Origin: Methylobacteriaceae bacterium
Lineage (GTDB): Bacteria > Pseudomonadota > Alphaproteobacteria > Rhizobiales > Beijerinckiaceae
Assembly (NCBI GenBank): GCA_031272615.1
Contig: JAISTL010000311.1
Location: forward strand, 1 to 11,407
Reading direction: 5' to 3'
Length of the DNA stretch: 11,407 nucleotides
Shown one piece after another: positions 1 through 8,168 of this stretch. The notes under the pieces are model-generated. The model saw only the letters and a list, made by a program, of their open reading frames with translations. It searched no databases and was not told the DNA's origin. Position 1 is the first letter of the stretch; the number at the start of each line of letters is the position of its first letter. The translations under genes were made by a program, and so were the position numbers.

Positions 1-47
1 CCCGGCCTTTTCCGCGTGAAGCCCTCAGGGGCGGACCACCTGAATGC

Positions 48-81
48 TCCGGGCGCCGCCGCCGGCGTCGTTCCGGATTTT
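48..81 (+). terminator. Possible terminator or leader hairpin upstream of araF
   Basis: An outer stem TCCGG/CCGGA (48-52 with 73-77) encloses a second stem, GCGCCG with CGGCGT (53-58 with 63-68, one G-U pair), closed by a 4-nt loop. A 4-nt bulge lies on the 3' side, and TTTT follows at 78-81. It could terminate an unseen upstream gene, or be an intercistronic or leader structure before araF. I saw no convincing promoter between it and araF, so an operon continuing from upstream is also possible. The bulge makes a strong terminator uncertain. Confidence 0.35.
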
Positions 82-121
82 GTGAACTGAAACCAGGTTT
101 ATTCATGAAGAGGAGAACCAC

Positions 122-1099
122 ATGAAACATTCCCTGAAAACCCTGCTTCTGGCCGGCGCCATGGTCGCTATGGCCCTTCCTGCCTTTGCCCAGGACAAAC
201 TCGGCTTCCTTGTCAAGCAGCCCGAGGAGCCCTGGTTCCAGACGGAATGGACCTTCGCCGAAAAGGCCGGCAAGGACCTCGGCGTCGAGATCATCAAGAT
301 CGGCGTGCCCGATGGTGAAAAGACCCTCGCCGCCATCGATACGCTGGCTGCCGCCGGCGCCAAGGGCTTCGTCATCTGCACGCCGGATACGAAACTCGGC
401 CCCGCCATCGTCCGCGCCGCCAAGGCCCATGACCTCAAGGTGGTGACCGTCGACGACCAGTTCGTCGATGCCAACGGCAAGCCGCTGGAAGATGTTCCTC
501 TCGTCATGATGGCCGCCAAGGAAATCGGCGAGCGTCAGGGCCATGAGCTGTGGAAGGAGATGCAGAAGCGCGGTTGGAAGGTCGAGGACACCGCCGTGAT
601 GGCCATCACCGCCGAAGAGCTCGAAACAGCCCGCCTGCGCACCTCCGGCTCCATCGAGGCCCTGGAATCCGAAGGCTTCCCGAAAGACAAGATCTACAAG
701 ACCCCGACCAAGTCCAATGACATTCCCGGCGCTCTCGATGCGGGCAACTCCCTGCTCGTCCAGCATCCGGAAGTCAAGAACTGGCTCATCGTCGGCATGA
801 ACGACAATACGGTGCTCGGCGGCGTGCGCGCCACGGAGAGCATCGGCATCGCTCCTGAGAACGTCATCGGCATCGGCATCAACGGCGTCGACGCGGTCAA
901 CGAGCTGTCCAAGGCCAAGCCCACCGGCTTCCTCGGCTCCCTGCTGCCGAGCCCGGACGTGCACGGCTACTCCACCACCAAGATGCTCTATGAGTGGGTG
1001 AAAGACGGCAAAGAGCCGCCGAAGTTCACCGCCGTGACCGACGTTGTGCTGATCACCCGCGACAACTTCAAGGAAGAGCTGGCGAAGAAGGGCCTGTAA
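122..1099 (+). CDS. araF: L-arabinose ABC transporter periplasmic binding protein AraF
   Basis: Periplasmic receptor (325 aa; the E. coli protein is about 329) that delivers L-arabinose, and less well D-galactose, to the AraGH importer. Residues 1-23 form a signal peptide with a K2/K6 N-region, a hydrophobic core and an AFA cleavage site before Q24. Ligand residues known from the E. coli structure line up at a constant offset of 22 from mature numbering: K32 (K10), E36 (E14), W38 (W16), D111/D112 (D89/D90), M130 (M108), T169 (T147), R173 (R151), M226-N227 (M204-N205), N254 (N232), D257 (D235) and P276 (P254). All are present, so the pocket looks intact. The start is set by AGGAG at 111-115, 6 nt before the ATG. 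It is the first gene of araFGH; a strong hairpin follows it before araG. The alignment is from memory, but the identity along the whole length leaves little doubt. Confidence 0.96.
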   Translation: MKHSLKTLLLAGAMVAMALPAFAQDKLGFLVKQPEEPWFQTEWTFAEKAGKDLGVEIIKIGVPDGEKTLAAIDTLAAAGAKGFVICTPDTKLGPAIVRAAKAHDLKVVTVDDQFVDANGKPLEDVPLVMMAAKEIGERQGHELWKEMQKRGWKVEDTAVMAITAEELETARLRTSGSIEALESEGFPKDKIYKTPTKSNDIPGALDAGNSLLVQHPEVKNWLIVGMNDNTVLGGVRATESIGIAPENVIGIGINGVDAVNELSKAKPTGFLGSLLPSPDVHGYSTTKMLYEWVKDGKEPPKFTAVTDVVLITRDNFKEELAKKGL

Positions 1100-1108
1100 G
1101 CCTTTTTT
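1085..1108 (+). terminator. Weak terminator-like hairpin overlapping the araF stop
   Basis: AAGAAGGGC (1085-1093) can pair with GCCTTTTTT (1100-1108) around a 6-nt loop that includes the TAA stop codon. Only three pairs are G-C and two are G-U, and the six T residues are partly used in the stem. It may cause some transcription termination after araF, but could equally be incidental. Confidence 0.25.
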
Positions 1109-1136
1109 CCCCTCGTTTCGTCCGTATTTTGAAAAC

Positions 1137-1165
1137 GGGGAGCGCGCCGTATCGGGGCGCTCCCT
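1137..1165 (+). promoter_or_regulatory. Intercistronic stem-loop between araF and araG
   Basis: GGGAGCGC (1138-1145) pairs perfectly with GCGCTCCC (1157-1164). A single G-G mismatch then leads to a CCG/CGG inner stem with loop TAT; an outer G-U pair is possible at 1137/1165. No T tract follows, so it is unlikely to be a full terminator. Hairpins at this position in binding-protein-dependent operons are known to protect the upstream message from 3' exonucleases, giving more binding protein than membrane components. That role here is inferred. Confidence 0.6.
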
Positions 1166-1210
1166 CCACCCGAGTAAACGGGCAGAGGTACAAGCCCGGA
1201 GAACACCAAA

Positions 1211-2728
1211 ATGGCTGAAGCAAAACAACCTTATCTCGAGTTCCGCAATATCGGCAAACGGTTCGCCGGCGTCACGGCGCTCCGGGACATTTCCTTCGGC
1301 TGCGCCGAAGGCGAAATTCACGCCCTGATGGGGGAAAACGGCGCCGGAAAATCGACGCTGCTGAAAATTCTCGCCGGCAACTACGAACCGACCACCGGCG
1401 AACTGTATATCGCCGGCGAGCCCAAGAAATTCCTCTCATCCGTTGACGCCCTCGAAGCCGGCGTCGCCATCATCTACCAGGAGCTGCATCTCCTGACCGA
1501 GGCGTCCATCGCCGAGAACATCTATCTCGGCCAGCTGCCGCGCCACGCCGGGTTCATTGACTGGCATACCCTCTACCGGAACACCCGGACCCAGCTGAAA
1601 AACCTCGAACTCGACATCGACCCCAAAACGCAGTTGAAATATCTTCCCATCGGCCAGCGGCAGATGATCGAAATCGCCAAGGCGCTCACCCGCAACGCCA
1701 AGATCATCGCCTTCGATGAGCCCACCAGCTCGCTCTCGGCCCGTGAAATCAAGCGCCTGTTCGAGGTCATCAAGGAGCTGAAGGCGGCGGGCAAGGTCAT
1801 CATCTATGTGTCGCACCGCATGGAGGAGATTTTCCAGATTGCCGACAAAATCACGGTGTTCAAGGACGGCCAGTTCGTCCGCACCTTCGAGGACGTCGCG
1901 TCGGTCACCCAGAACGATCTGGTGAAAGCCATGGTCGGCCGCAATGTCGGCGACGTCTACGGGTATTTCCCCCGGCCCATCGCCCAGCCGCGCCTCGAGG
2001 TGCAGGGTCTGCTCGCTCCGGGCGTCAAGAAGCCCGCGGATCTCACGGCCCGCGCCGGTGAAATCGTCGGCCTGTTCGGCCTGGTCGGCGCCGGGCGCAC
2101 CGAACTGCTGAAAGGCATTTTCGGCGGCACCAGGCCGACCCGGGGGACGGTCCGTATCGACGGCGAAGTGATGGAAATAAAATCCCCGATTGACTCCATC
2201 GCCCACGGCCTGGTGTTCTGCCCCGAAGACCGCAAGGCGGAGGGCATCATCAGCATCCACTCGGTGCGCGACAATCTCAACATCTCGGCCCGGCGCAACA
2301 CCCTGCGGCTCGGCACCTTCATCGACCACGAGTGGGAGAAGACCAACGCCCGCAAGGGCATCAAGGACCTCAACATCAAAACGCCCACGGACCTGCAGCT
2401 GTTGCTGAACCTCTCCGGCGGCAACCAGCAGAAGGTGATTCTTGCCCGCTGGCTCTCCGAGGACATCAAGGTCATTCTGCTGGATGAACCGACCCGCGGC
2501 ATCGATGTCGGCGCCAAGAAAGAGATTTACAACGTCATTTACTCCATTGCCGCCGAGGGCAAGGCGGTGGTGGTGGTCTCCAGCGATCTGCCGGAAATCC
2601 TGGGTATTTCCGACCGTATTGTCGTCATGCGCGACGGCGCCATTGTCGGGGAACTCACCCACGACGAGGCCACCGAGGAAAAGGCCCTGAGCCTGGCGAT
2701 GGTCAACACCGAGGCGAAGGTCGCCTGA
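1211..2728 (+). CDS. araG: L-arabinose ABC transporter ATP-binding protein AraG
   Basis: Cytoplasmic tandem ATPase (505 aa; E. coli AraG is about 504) that powers sugar import through AraH. The first domain has Walker [10 protein letters not shown] (41-49), a variant signature LPIGQRQ, and Walker B ending in D169-E170. The second domain has the degenerate Walker A GLVGAGRT (about 290-297, with R in place of the lysine), the canonical signature LSGGNQQ starting at residue 401, and Walker B with D425-E426. One intact and one degenerate P-loop is usual for this sugar-importer subfamily (RbsA, MglA, XylG, AraG). The call AraG rather than MglA rests on position between araF and araH and on similarity recalled to E. 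coli AraG. GGAG at 1198-1201 lies 9 nt before the ATG. The 111-nt gap from araF contains the hairpin at 1137-1165. Confidence 0.95.
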   Translation: MAEAKQPYLEFRNIGKRFAGVTALRDISFGCAEGEIHALMGENGAGKSTLLKILAGNYEPTTGELYIAGEPKKFLSSVDALEAGVAIIYQELHLLTEASIAENIYLGQLPRHAGFIDWHTLYRNTRTQLKNLELDIDPKTQLKYLPIGQRQMIEIAKALTRNAKIIAFDEPTSSLSAREIKRLFEVIKELKAAGKVIIYVSHRMEEIFQIADKITVFKDGQFVRTFEDVASVTQNDLVKAMVGRNVGDVYGYFPRPIAQPRLEVQGLLAPGVKKPADLTARAGEIVGLFGLVGAGRTELLKGIFGGTRPTRGTVRIDGEVMEIKSPIDSIAHGLVFCPEDRKAEGIISIHSVRDNLNISARRNTLRLGTFIDHEWEKTNARKGIKDLNIKTPTDLQLLLNLSGGNQQKVILARWLSEDIKVILLDEPTRGIDVGAKKEIYNVIYSIAAEGKAVVVVSSDLPEILGISDRIVVMRDGAIVGELTHDEATEEKALSLAMVNTEAKVA

Positions 2729-2808
2729 CGCTCGAGCGAAAAGTCATTCACCCGGTGGTTGCTTTGAAGCGAATCCCGGAACCCGAAGTGGAACAAGGAA
2801 GTACAACA

Positions 2809-3852
2809 ATGTCCGAATCAGCGAACTCCTCCCCGCAGCCGTTGGACCAGGCGCCTGAAGCCGCCGGGAAAAGCTCTTTCAATTTTGCCAAATTCTGGGA
2901 CGATTTCGGCATGACCCTGCTGTTCGTCGTTCTGTTCGCCGCCTGCGCCCTCTCCATCAACAACTTCCTGAGCTGGGCCAACATGAAGGGCCTGGGGCAG
3001 GCGGTGTTCGTCACCGGCATGGTGTCCTGCGGCATGGTGTTCTGCCTGGCCTGCGGCGACCTTGACCTCTCGGTGGGCGCCGTGGTGGCGTGCGCCGGAG
3101 TCATCACCGCCTGGCTGATGCGGGAGGCCGCCACCTCCTGGGGGATGGATCAAACCTCCAGCATGATCGTCGGCATGCTCGGCGGCGTGTTGACAGGGGT
3201 GTTTTTCGGCACCATCAACGGCTTGTGTATCGCCGTTCTCAAGAACAACGCCCTGATTGTCACCCTGGCGGTGATGTGGATGGCGCGGGGCACCGGCTAC
3301 ATCATGTGTGACAACGGCAAGCCCATCGGCATCGCCAATGACCTGTTTCTGGATTTCGGTTATTCCAGCATCGGGCCGATCCCGACGCCCATCGTGCTCA
3401 CCGCCATCTGCTTCGTGGTGTTCGGCATCATTCTGCACCAGACCTCCTTCGGCCGCAATACGCTGGCCATGGGCGGCAACGAGGAGGCGGCGCGGCTCGC
3501 CGGCGTCAACGTCACCCGCACCAAAATCCTGATTTTCACCATGACCGGCGCCATCGCCGCCTTTGCCGGCGTCGTTCTCACCGCCAAACTCACCAGCGGC
3601 CAGCCCATGAACGGCATGGGTCTGGAACTCAACGCCATTTCGGCCTGCGTGCTCGGCGGCGTTTCGCTGAAGGGCGGCATCGGCCGTATGCCGACGGTGT
3701 TGGCCGGCGTGCTGATTCTCGGCACGGTGGACAACGCCATGAATCTGATGAACATCGACTCTTTCCACCAGCACGTGGTGCGCGGCGCCATCCTGCTGCT
3801 GGCCATCAATCTTGACCAGTACAAGCAGAAGCTGCGTTTCTCCTCCACATGA
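2809..3852 (+). CDS. araH: L-arabinose ABC transporter permease AraH
   Basis: Inner-membrane permease (347 aa from this start; E. coli AraH is about 328) of the RbsC/MglC/XylH/AraH family. Residues 1-35 are polar and hydrophilic, a longer N-terminal tail than usual. They are followed by a series of hydrophobic segments, about eight to ten membrane spans. The cytoplasmic loop GGNEEAARLAGVN is the family's ATPase-contact motif, followed by the TRTKILIF segment. The start is ATG 2809, preceded by AAGGAAG (2795-2801) at 7-nt spacing. A GTG at 2755 in the same frame would add 18 residues but has no good ribosome site. It is the last gene of the transporter unit; the -35 box of the next promoter begins 16 nt after its stop. 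Confidence 0.94.
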   Translation: MSESANSSPQPLDQAPEAAGKSSFNFAKFWDDFGMTLLFVVLFAACALSINNFLSWANMKGLGQAVFVTGMVSCGMVFCLACGDLDLSVGAVVACAGVITAWLMREAATSWGMDQTSSMIVGMLGGVLTGVFFGTINGLCIAVLKNNALIVTLAVMWMARGTGYIMCDNGKPIGIANDLFLDFGYSSIGPIPTPIVLTAICFVVFGIILHQTSFGRNTLAMGGNEEAARLAGVNVTRTKILIFTMTGAIAAFAGVVLTAKLTSGQPMNGMGLELNAISACVLGGVSLKGGIGRMPTVLAGVLILGTVDNAMNLMNIDSFHQHVVRGAILLLAINLDQYKQKLRFSST

Positions 3853-3868
3853 GGCGCCATTTGCGCGG

Positions 3869-3896
3869 TTGAAATAGTAAACTGTCCTGATATGAT
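3869..3896 (+). promoter_or_regulatory. Sigma70-type extended -10 promoter for galETK-araD
   Basis: The -35 box TTGAAA (3869-3874, 5 of 6 to consensus) is 16 nt from the -10 box TATGAT (3891-3896, 5 of 6), and a TG dinucleotide at 3888-3889 gives an extended -10. The predicted start, near 3903, falls inside the 5' arm of the terminator that closes araFGH. A transcript starting there would have lost half of that arm. This gives a leader of about 120 nt before galE. I recognise no operator for AraC, AraR, GalR or CRP near it. Confidence 0.6.
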
Positions 3897-3930
3897 GACG
3901 TCGCCCGGAGGTTCCCGGGCGCCGTCTTTT
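3897..3930 (+). terminator. Intrinsic terminator of araFGH
   Basis: GACGTCGCCCGG (3897-3908) pairs with CCGGGCGCCGTC (3915-3926) with a single mismatch, around a 6-nt loop AGGTTC. TTTT follows at 3927-3930. It is a typical GC-rich rho-independent terminator, 45 nt after the araH stop. Confidence 0.8.
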
Positions 3931-4022
3931 GTTCGTGTTGCGGCTGAACCCCGCCCGGCCGGAACCGCTGAAAGAAGGCTTGTTCCAAAGCGAATTTTTC
4001 CTGCATCAATGGAGTGTTGCCC

Positions 4023-5042
4023 ATGAAAGTGCTGGTCACCGGCGGCTGCGGTTACATCGGAAGCCATACCTGTGTTCAACTGCTCAACGCCGGCCATGAG
4101 GTTGTCATCGTCGACAACCTGTTCAACAGCAAGCCGTCGGTGCTGAAACGCATCGCCGCCCTGACGCCCGAGCCGCCCAGGTTCTACAAGGGCGACATCC
4201 GGGACCGCGAGCTGCTGGACGCCGTTTTCCGTGCCGAGAAAATCGACTCCGTCATCCATTTCGCCGGGCTGAAGGCGGTGGGGGAATCGGTGCGCATTCC
4301 GCTGACCTATTATGACAACAATGTCTACGGCACCATCCAGCTGCTGCACGCCATGCGTGAAGCCGGGGTGCACCGCCTGGTGTTCAGCTCCTCCGCCACC
4401 GTTTACGGCGAGCTGGCGCCGGTCCCCTACAAGGAGGAATACCCGGTTTCCCGCGCCTCCAGCCCCTACGGCCAGACGAAAATCGCCATCGAGTATATCC
4501 TGAAAGACCTGGCGGCGGCGGAACCCGACTGGTCGATCATTCTGCTGCGCTATTTCAACCCGGTCGGCGCCCATCCGTCGGGCACCATGGGCGAGGACCC
4601 GCAGGGTATTCCCAACAATCTGATGCCCTATATCGCCCAGGTCGCGGTGGGGCGGCTGCCGGAAATGCTGATTTACGGCAACGACTACCCCACCAAGGAC
4701 GGCACCGGCGTGCGGGATTTCATCCATGTGATGGACCTCGCCGACGGCCATGTTCTGGCGCTGGAATGGGGCGCCGGAAACAGCGGCTGCCGGGCCTTCA
4801 ACCTCGGCGCCGGCAAGGGCTATTCGGTGATGGACCTGTTGCACTCCTTCAGTAAGGCCCTGGGGCGGGAACTGCCCTATCGCTTTGTCGGTCGCCGCGC
4901 CGGGGACCTTGCGGCCTTCTGGGCCGACGCGTCGCTGGCCAGAGAGGTGCTCGGCTTTGAAACCAGGCGCGGCATCGATGAAATGACCGCCGACGTCTGG
5001 CGTTGGCAATCCGTCAATCCTAACGGCTATCCGGACGAATGA
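4023..5042 (+). CDS. galE: UDP-glucose 4-epimerase GalE
   Basis: Cytoplasmic NAD-dependent epimerase of the short-chain dehydrogenase superfamily (339 aa; E. coli GalE 338). It interconverts UDP-galactose and UDP-glucose in the Leloir pathway. The N-terminal Rossmann nucleotide site GGCGYIGSH covers residues 7-15. The catalytic serine S124 lies in SSSATVYG, and the Y149-x-x-x-K153 pair lies in YGQTK, matching E. coli S124/Y149/K153 position for position. The substrate-domain motif RYFNPVGAHPSG is present. ATG 4023 is chosen because GGAG (4011-4014) is 8 nt upstream. The in-frame GTG at 4014 overlaps that ribosome site and would add only three residues. It is the first gene of a galE-galT-galK-araD unit, with galT starting 28 nt downstream. 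Confidence 0.96.
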   Translation: MKVLVTGGCGYIGSHTCVQLLNAGHEVVIVDNLFNSKPSVLKRIAALTPEPPRFYKGDIRDRELLDAVFRAEKIDSVIHFAGLKAVGESVRIPLTYYDNNVYGTIQLLHAMREAGVHRLVFSSSATVYGELAPVPYKEEYPVSRASSPYGQTKIAIEYILKDLAAAEPDWSIILLRYFNPVGAHPSGTMGEDPQGIPNNLMPYIAQVAVGRLPEMLIYGNDYPTKDGTGVRDFIHVMDLADGHVLALEWGAGNSGCRAFNLGAGKGYSVMDLLHSFSKALGRELPYRFVGRRAGDLAAFWADASLAREVLGFETRRGIDEMTADVWRWQSVNPNGYPDE

Positions 5043-5070
5043 CCCGGGCCGGTTTTCGGAGTGTTGACTC

Positions 5071-6129
5071 ATGAGTGCATCCGCTTTTCAGGCTTCCGAC
5101 CATCCGCACCGCCGCTTCAACCCGTTGAAGGGGGAATGGGTGCTGGTGTCGCCGCACCGCGCCAAGCGGCCGTGGCAGGGGGCGCAGGACGCGCCGGACA
5201 GGAGCGTCAAGCCCTCCCATGACCCGTCGTGTTATCTCTGCGCCGGCAACACCCGGGTGACGGGTGAGAAAAACCCCGATTACACCGGGGTTTATGTGTT
5301 CACCAACGATTATCCGGCGCTGATGCCCGACACTCCCGACGCCCCGGCCTCCGCCGCCGAGGGGCTGTTGTGCATGGAGAGCGCCCGCGGCACCAGCCGG
5401 GTCATCTGCTTCTCGCCGGACCACGGCAAATCCCTGCCGCAGCTTCCGGTGGAGGCCATCACCGAGGTCATCCGCACCTGGGGCGCGGAATCGGCGGAGT
5501 TGGGAAAACGCTTCCGCTGGGTGCAGGTGTTCGAGAACAAGGGGGCGGTCATGGGCTGCTCCAACCCCCATCCGCACGGGCAAATCTGGGCGACCAGCTT
5601 CATCCCGACGGAAATCGCCAAGGAGGCCGCCTGCCAGAAGCGCTGGTACGAAGCCCACGGGACGCCGCTGCTGCTGGACTATGTTGAAACCGAGCGCGCC
5701 GCCGGCGAGCGGGTGGTGACGGAGAGCGAGCTCTTCCTCGCCGTTGTGCCGTTCTGGGCGGCGTGGCCCTTTGAAACCCTGCTGCTGCCGAAGTTCCCCG
5801 TTCGCCGCCTGCCGGACCTCACCCCGGTTCAGCAGCGCGATCTGGCGGACATCCTCAAGCGCCTGACCACCCGGTATGACAACCTGTTCCAGATTTCCTT
5901 CCCCTATTCCATGGGTTGGCACGGCGCGCCCTTTGACGGCTCCGGGGCGCCGGAATGGCAGCTGCACGCGCACTTTTATCCGCCGCTGCTGCGCTCGGCG
6001 TCGGTGCGCAAGTTCATGGTCGGCTTCGAGATGATGGCCGAACCGCAGCGCGATCTCACCCCCGAGCAGGCCGCAGAGCGCCTGCGCGGTTTGAGCGAAA
6101 CCCATTACACCCTTTCCGACGGGAGCTGA
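5071..6129 (+). CDS. galT: Galactose-1-phosphate uridylyltransferase GalT (class I)
   Basis: Leloir enzyme (352 aa; E. coli GalT 348) that exchanges UMP between UDP-glucose and galactose-1-phosphate through a uridylyl-histidine intermediate. The metal-site cysteines are C54 and C57 (CYLCAGN). A conserved histidine at 118 (SPDHGKS) corresponds to E. coli H115. The HPH active site is H167-P-H169 in [10 protein letters not shown], with H169 the expected nucleophile (E. coli H166). The C-terminal segment [14 protein letters not shown] is the second histidine-rich family motif. Similarity to the E. coli protein, from memory, is high along the entire length. GGAG at 5058-5061 lies 9 nt before the ATG. 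The stop codon is only 6 nt before the galK start, which suggests translational coupling. Confidence 0.96.
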   Translation: MSASAFQASDHPHRRFNPLKGEWVLVSPHRAKRPWQGAQDAPDRSVKPSHDPSCYLCAGNTRVTGEKNPDYTGVYVFTNDYPALMPDTPDAPASAAEGLLCMESARGTSRVICFSPDHGKSLPQLPVEAITEVIRTWGAESAELGKRFRWVQVFENKGAVMGCSNPHPHGQIWATSFIPTEIAKEAACQKRWYEAHGTPLLLDYVETERAAGERVVTESELFLAVVPFWAAWPFETLLLPKFPVRRLPDLTPVQQRDLADILKRLTTRYDNLFQISFPYSMGWHGAPFDGSGAPEWQLHAHFYPPLLRSASVRKFMVGFEMMAEPQRDLTPEQAAERLRGLSETHYTLSDGS

Positions 6130-6135
6130 CCGAAC

Positions 6136-7308
6136 ATGGTGGACAACACGCAACTCCTGCGCCGCGTGGCGGCGTCGTTTCAGGCGCATTTCAACTGCCT
6201 TCCGGCTTTGGTCGCCCAGGCCCCGGCCCGGGTCAACCTCATCGGCGAACACACCGACTACAATGACGGCTTCGTGTTTCCCTGCGCCATCGACTATCAG
6301 ACCATCGTCTGCCTGCGGCCGCGCGCCGACAACATCACCCGCGTCGTCGCCGCCGATTTGAACGACGACACCGATGAATTCCAGATTTCCGCCGATATTG
6401 CCCACCACGGCGCCAAGCAGTGGGCGAATTACGTGCGCGGCGTCGTGCAGTATCTCTACGCCGGTTACAAGGGGGCGCGGTTCCCCGGCGTCGACATGTG
6501 CATCGGCGGCAACGTGCCCCAGGGCGCCGGCCTCAGTTCGTCGGCGTCGCTGGAAGTCGCCATTGCCACGGCGCTGACGGCGGCCTTTCATCTGCCCTTC
6601 AGCCCCACCAAGCTGGCGCTGCTCTCCCAGCAGGCGGAAAACCTGTTTGTCGGCTGCAACAGCGGCATCATGGACCAGCTGATTTCCGCCGTCGGCGAGG
6701 AGGGGTCGGCGCTGCTCATCGATTGCCGGTCGCTGGCCACCCGCGCCGTGCCCATCCCCGATGACCTGGAGGTGCTGATCGTCAATTCCAACGTCAAGCG
6801 CGGGCTGGTGGACAGCGCCTATAACGACCGGCGCCGCCAGTGCGAGGAGGCGGCGCGGTTTTTCGGCGTTCCGGCGCTGCGCGACGTGACGCTGCCCATG
6901 CTGGAGAGTGCCGAGGGCAAGCTGGACGCGCTGCTTTACCGGCGCGCCCGCCACATCGTCACCGAAAACCGGCGCACCCTGGACATGGCCGAGGCGCTCA
7001 AGGCAAGGGATCTCGCCCGTATCGGCGAGTTGATGGCCCAGTCCCACCGCTCCATGCAGTTCGATTTTGAAATCACCCATCCGGCGGTGGATTACCTGGT
7101 GGAAATCATCGCCGGGGTGCTGGACGGCAAAGGCGGCGCGCGCATGACCGGCGGCGGCTTCGGCGGCTGCGTCGTCACGTTGGCGCCGACGGTGGGCGTC
7201 GGGAAGGCGCGTCGTGTCGTCGAGGAAAAATACGCGGCGAAAACCGGGCTTTCGCCCTCCATCTATCAGTGCCGCCCGCAGCAGGGCGCGGGGATAATTC
7301 TGCGCTGA
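6136..7308 (+). CDS. galK: Galactokinase GalK
   Basis: GHMP-family kinase (390 aa; E. coli GalK 382) that phosphorylates D-galactose at C1 with ATP, the entry step of the Leloir pathway. The galactokinase signature [14 protein letters not shown] lies at 32-45. The ATP loop [15 protein letters not shown] lies at about 124-138. The catalytic base is expected at D180 in GIMDQLISA. The third GHMP motif MTGGGFGG starts at M337. All three motifs are intact. GGGAG at 6121-6125 overlaps the end of galT and sits 10 nt before the ATG. The gene order galE-galT-galK matches the enterobacterial gal operon, but galM is missing and araD follows instead. Confidence 0.97.
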   Translation: MVDNTQLLRRVAASFQAHFNCLPALVAQAPARVNLIGEHTDYNDGFVFPCAIDYQTIVCLRPRADNITRVVAADLNDDTDEFQISADIAHHGAKQWANYVRGVVQYLYAGYKGARFPGVDMCIGGNVPQGAGLSSSASLEVAIATALTAAFHLPFSPTKLALLSQQAENLFVGCNSGIMDQLISAVGEEGSALLIDCRSLATRAVPIPDDLEVLIVNSNVKRGLVDSAYNDRRRQCEEAARFFGVPALRDVTLPMLESAEGKLDALLYRRARHIVTENRRTLDMAEALKARDLARIGELMAQSHRSMQFDFEITHPAVDYLVEIIAGVLDGKGGARMTGGGFGGCVVTLAPTVGVGKARRVVEEKYAAKTGLSPSIYQCRPQQGAGIILR

Positions 7309-7328
7309 CGGGCAAAAGGAGTGACAAC

Positions 7329-8036
7329 ATGCTGGAATCCCTGAAGAAACAAGTGTTTGAAGCCAATCTCTCCCTGCCGAAACTGCGCTTGGTGACCCTC
7401 ACCTGGGGTAATGTCTCCGGCGTTGACCGGGAGAAGAACGTTTTTGTCATCAAGCCGTCGGGCGTCGATTACGACAAGATGAGCCTCGAAGACATGGTGG
7501 TGGTCGATCTCGACAGCGGCGAGGTGGTGGAAGGGCGCTGCCGCCCTTCGTCGGACACGCCGACCCACCGGGCGCTGTACAAGGCCTTTCCGGAGATCGG
7601 CGCCGTTGTTCACACCCACTCGCGCCACGCCGCCATCTGGGCGCAGACCGGTATGGACATCCCGGCGCTCGGCACCACCCACGCCGATTATTTCTACGGT
7701 CCGGTGCCCTGCACCCGGTTGATGACCGACGCGGAAATCGCCTCGGAGTACGAGTGGAACACCGGCGAGGTCATCATTGAAACCTTCAAGACCCGCGGCA
7801 TCGGCGTGCTGGACGCGCCGTCGGTGCTGGTGGCGTCCCACGGCCCGTTCTGCTGGGGCAAAACCGTGGAGAAGGCGGTGGAGAACGCCGTGGTGCTGGA
7901 GGAAGTCGCGGCGCTGGCCCTGCATTCCAAGGTGTTGAAGCCTGACCTGCCGCCCATGCAGCAGGCCTTGCTGGACAAGCACTATCTGCGCAAACACGGC
8001 AAAACCGCGTACTACGGGCAGGGAGACCACGAATAG
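7329..8036 (+). CDS. araD: L-ribulose-5-phosphate 4-epimerase AraD
   Basis: Zinc-dependent epimerase (235 aa; E. coli AraD 231) of the class II aldolase/epimerase family. It converts L-ribulose-5-phosphate to D-xylulose-5-phosphate, the last step of L-arabinose catabolism before the pentose phosphate pathway. Zinc ligands H95 and H97 (HTHSRH) and H171 (SHGPF), and active-site D76 (SSDTPTH), fall at exactly the E. coli positions. The C-terminal [11 protein letters not shown] segment is conserved, with a short extra GDHE tail. AAGGAG at 7316-7321 is 7 nt before ATG 7329; upstream in-frame starts lie inside galK and lack such a site. It follows galK by 20 nt. AraD is far closer than the paralogues UlaF or SgbE by recalled sequence. 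araA and araB are not in the window. Confidence 0.93.
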   Translation: MLESLKKQVFEANLSLPKLRLVTLTWGNVSGVDREKNVFVIKPSGVDYDKMSLEDMVVVDLDSGEVVEGRCRPSSDTPTHRALYKAFPEIGAVVHTHSRHAAIWAQTGMDIPALGTTHADYFYGPVPCTRLMTDAEIASEYEWNTGEVIIETFKTRGIGVLDAPSVLVASHGPFCWGKTVEKAVENAVVLEEVAALALHSKVLKPDLPPMQQALLDKHYLRKHGKTAYYGQGDHE

Positions 8037-8044
8037 GGCGCCCC

Positions 8045-8076
8045 CGTCACCCAATAGCGTGAGCGAAGCAATCCGG
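8045..8076 (+). repeat. Dispersed direct repeat, copy 1
   Basis: A 32-nt unit beginning CGTCACCCA and containing AGCGTGAGCGAAGCAATCC. It matches copy 2 at 8169-8200 in 30 of 32 positions, with differences only at 8054 and 8055; the period is 124 nt. It begins 8 nt after the araD stop. The core resembles a class of short intergenic repeats (GTCA...AGCGAAGCAATCC) I recall from many proteobacterial genomes. That likeness is recollection, not a search. Confidence 0.75.
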
Positions 8077-8105
8077 CGCTGCTTTGATGGACGAGGGTGG
8101 ACTGG

Positions 8106-8140
8106 GTGGACATGGTGGACGAATTCCGCCACCACTCCAC
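8106..8140 (+). repeat. Imperfect hairpin between the two direct repeats
   Basis: GTGGA (8106-8110) pairs with TCCAC (8136-8140), and TGGTGG (8113-8118) pairs with CCACCA (8129-8134), around a 10-nt loop. A small internal loop separates the stems. Upstream, GGTGGAC occurs three times at roughly 9-nt steps. There is no T tract, so it is not a clear terminator for the gal unit. It sits at the centre of the module bounded by the two direct repeats. Confidence 0.5.
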
Positions 8141-8168
8141 CACTGGAGAATGTTCACAACCGCTGCCG

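Noticed and set aside
81..96. CRP-like half-site TGTGA upstream of araF
   Set aside because: The second half-site (TCACA) is absent at the required spacing; one pentamer is expected by chance.
2729..2738. CGCTCGAGCG palindrome after araG
   Set aside because: A 10-bp self-complementary site with no room for a stable loop and no T tract; likely incidental.
2755..2808. Upstream GTG start for araH adding 18 residues
   Set aside because: No Shine-Dalgarno sequence precedes it, whereas ATG 2809 has AAGGAAG at 7 nt.
4014..4022. GTG start for galE three codons upstream
   Set aside because: It overlaps the GGAG that serves ATG 4023, and the family begins M-x-V-L-V-T-G-G.
1436..7080. Long minus-strand open frames opposite araG, araH, galE, galT and galK (for example 1436-2662, 2818-3774, 3360-5072, 5020-7080)
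   Set aside because: They lie antisense to well-conserved genes, have low-complexity His/Gly/Arg/Ala-rich translations with no recognisable domains, and are typical of GC-rich coding DNA with few stop codons on the opposite strand.
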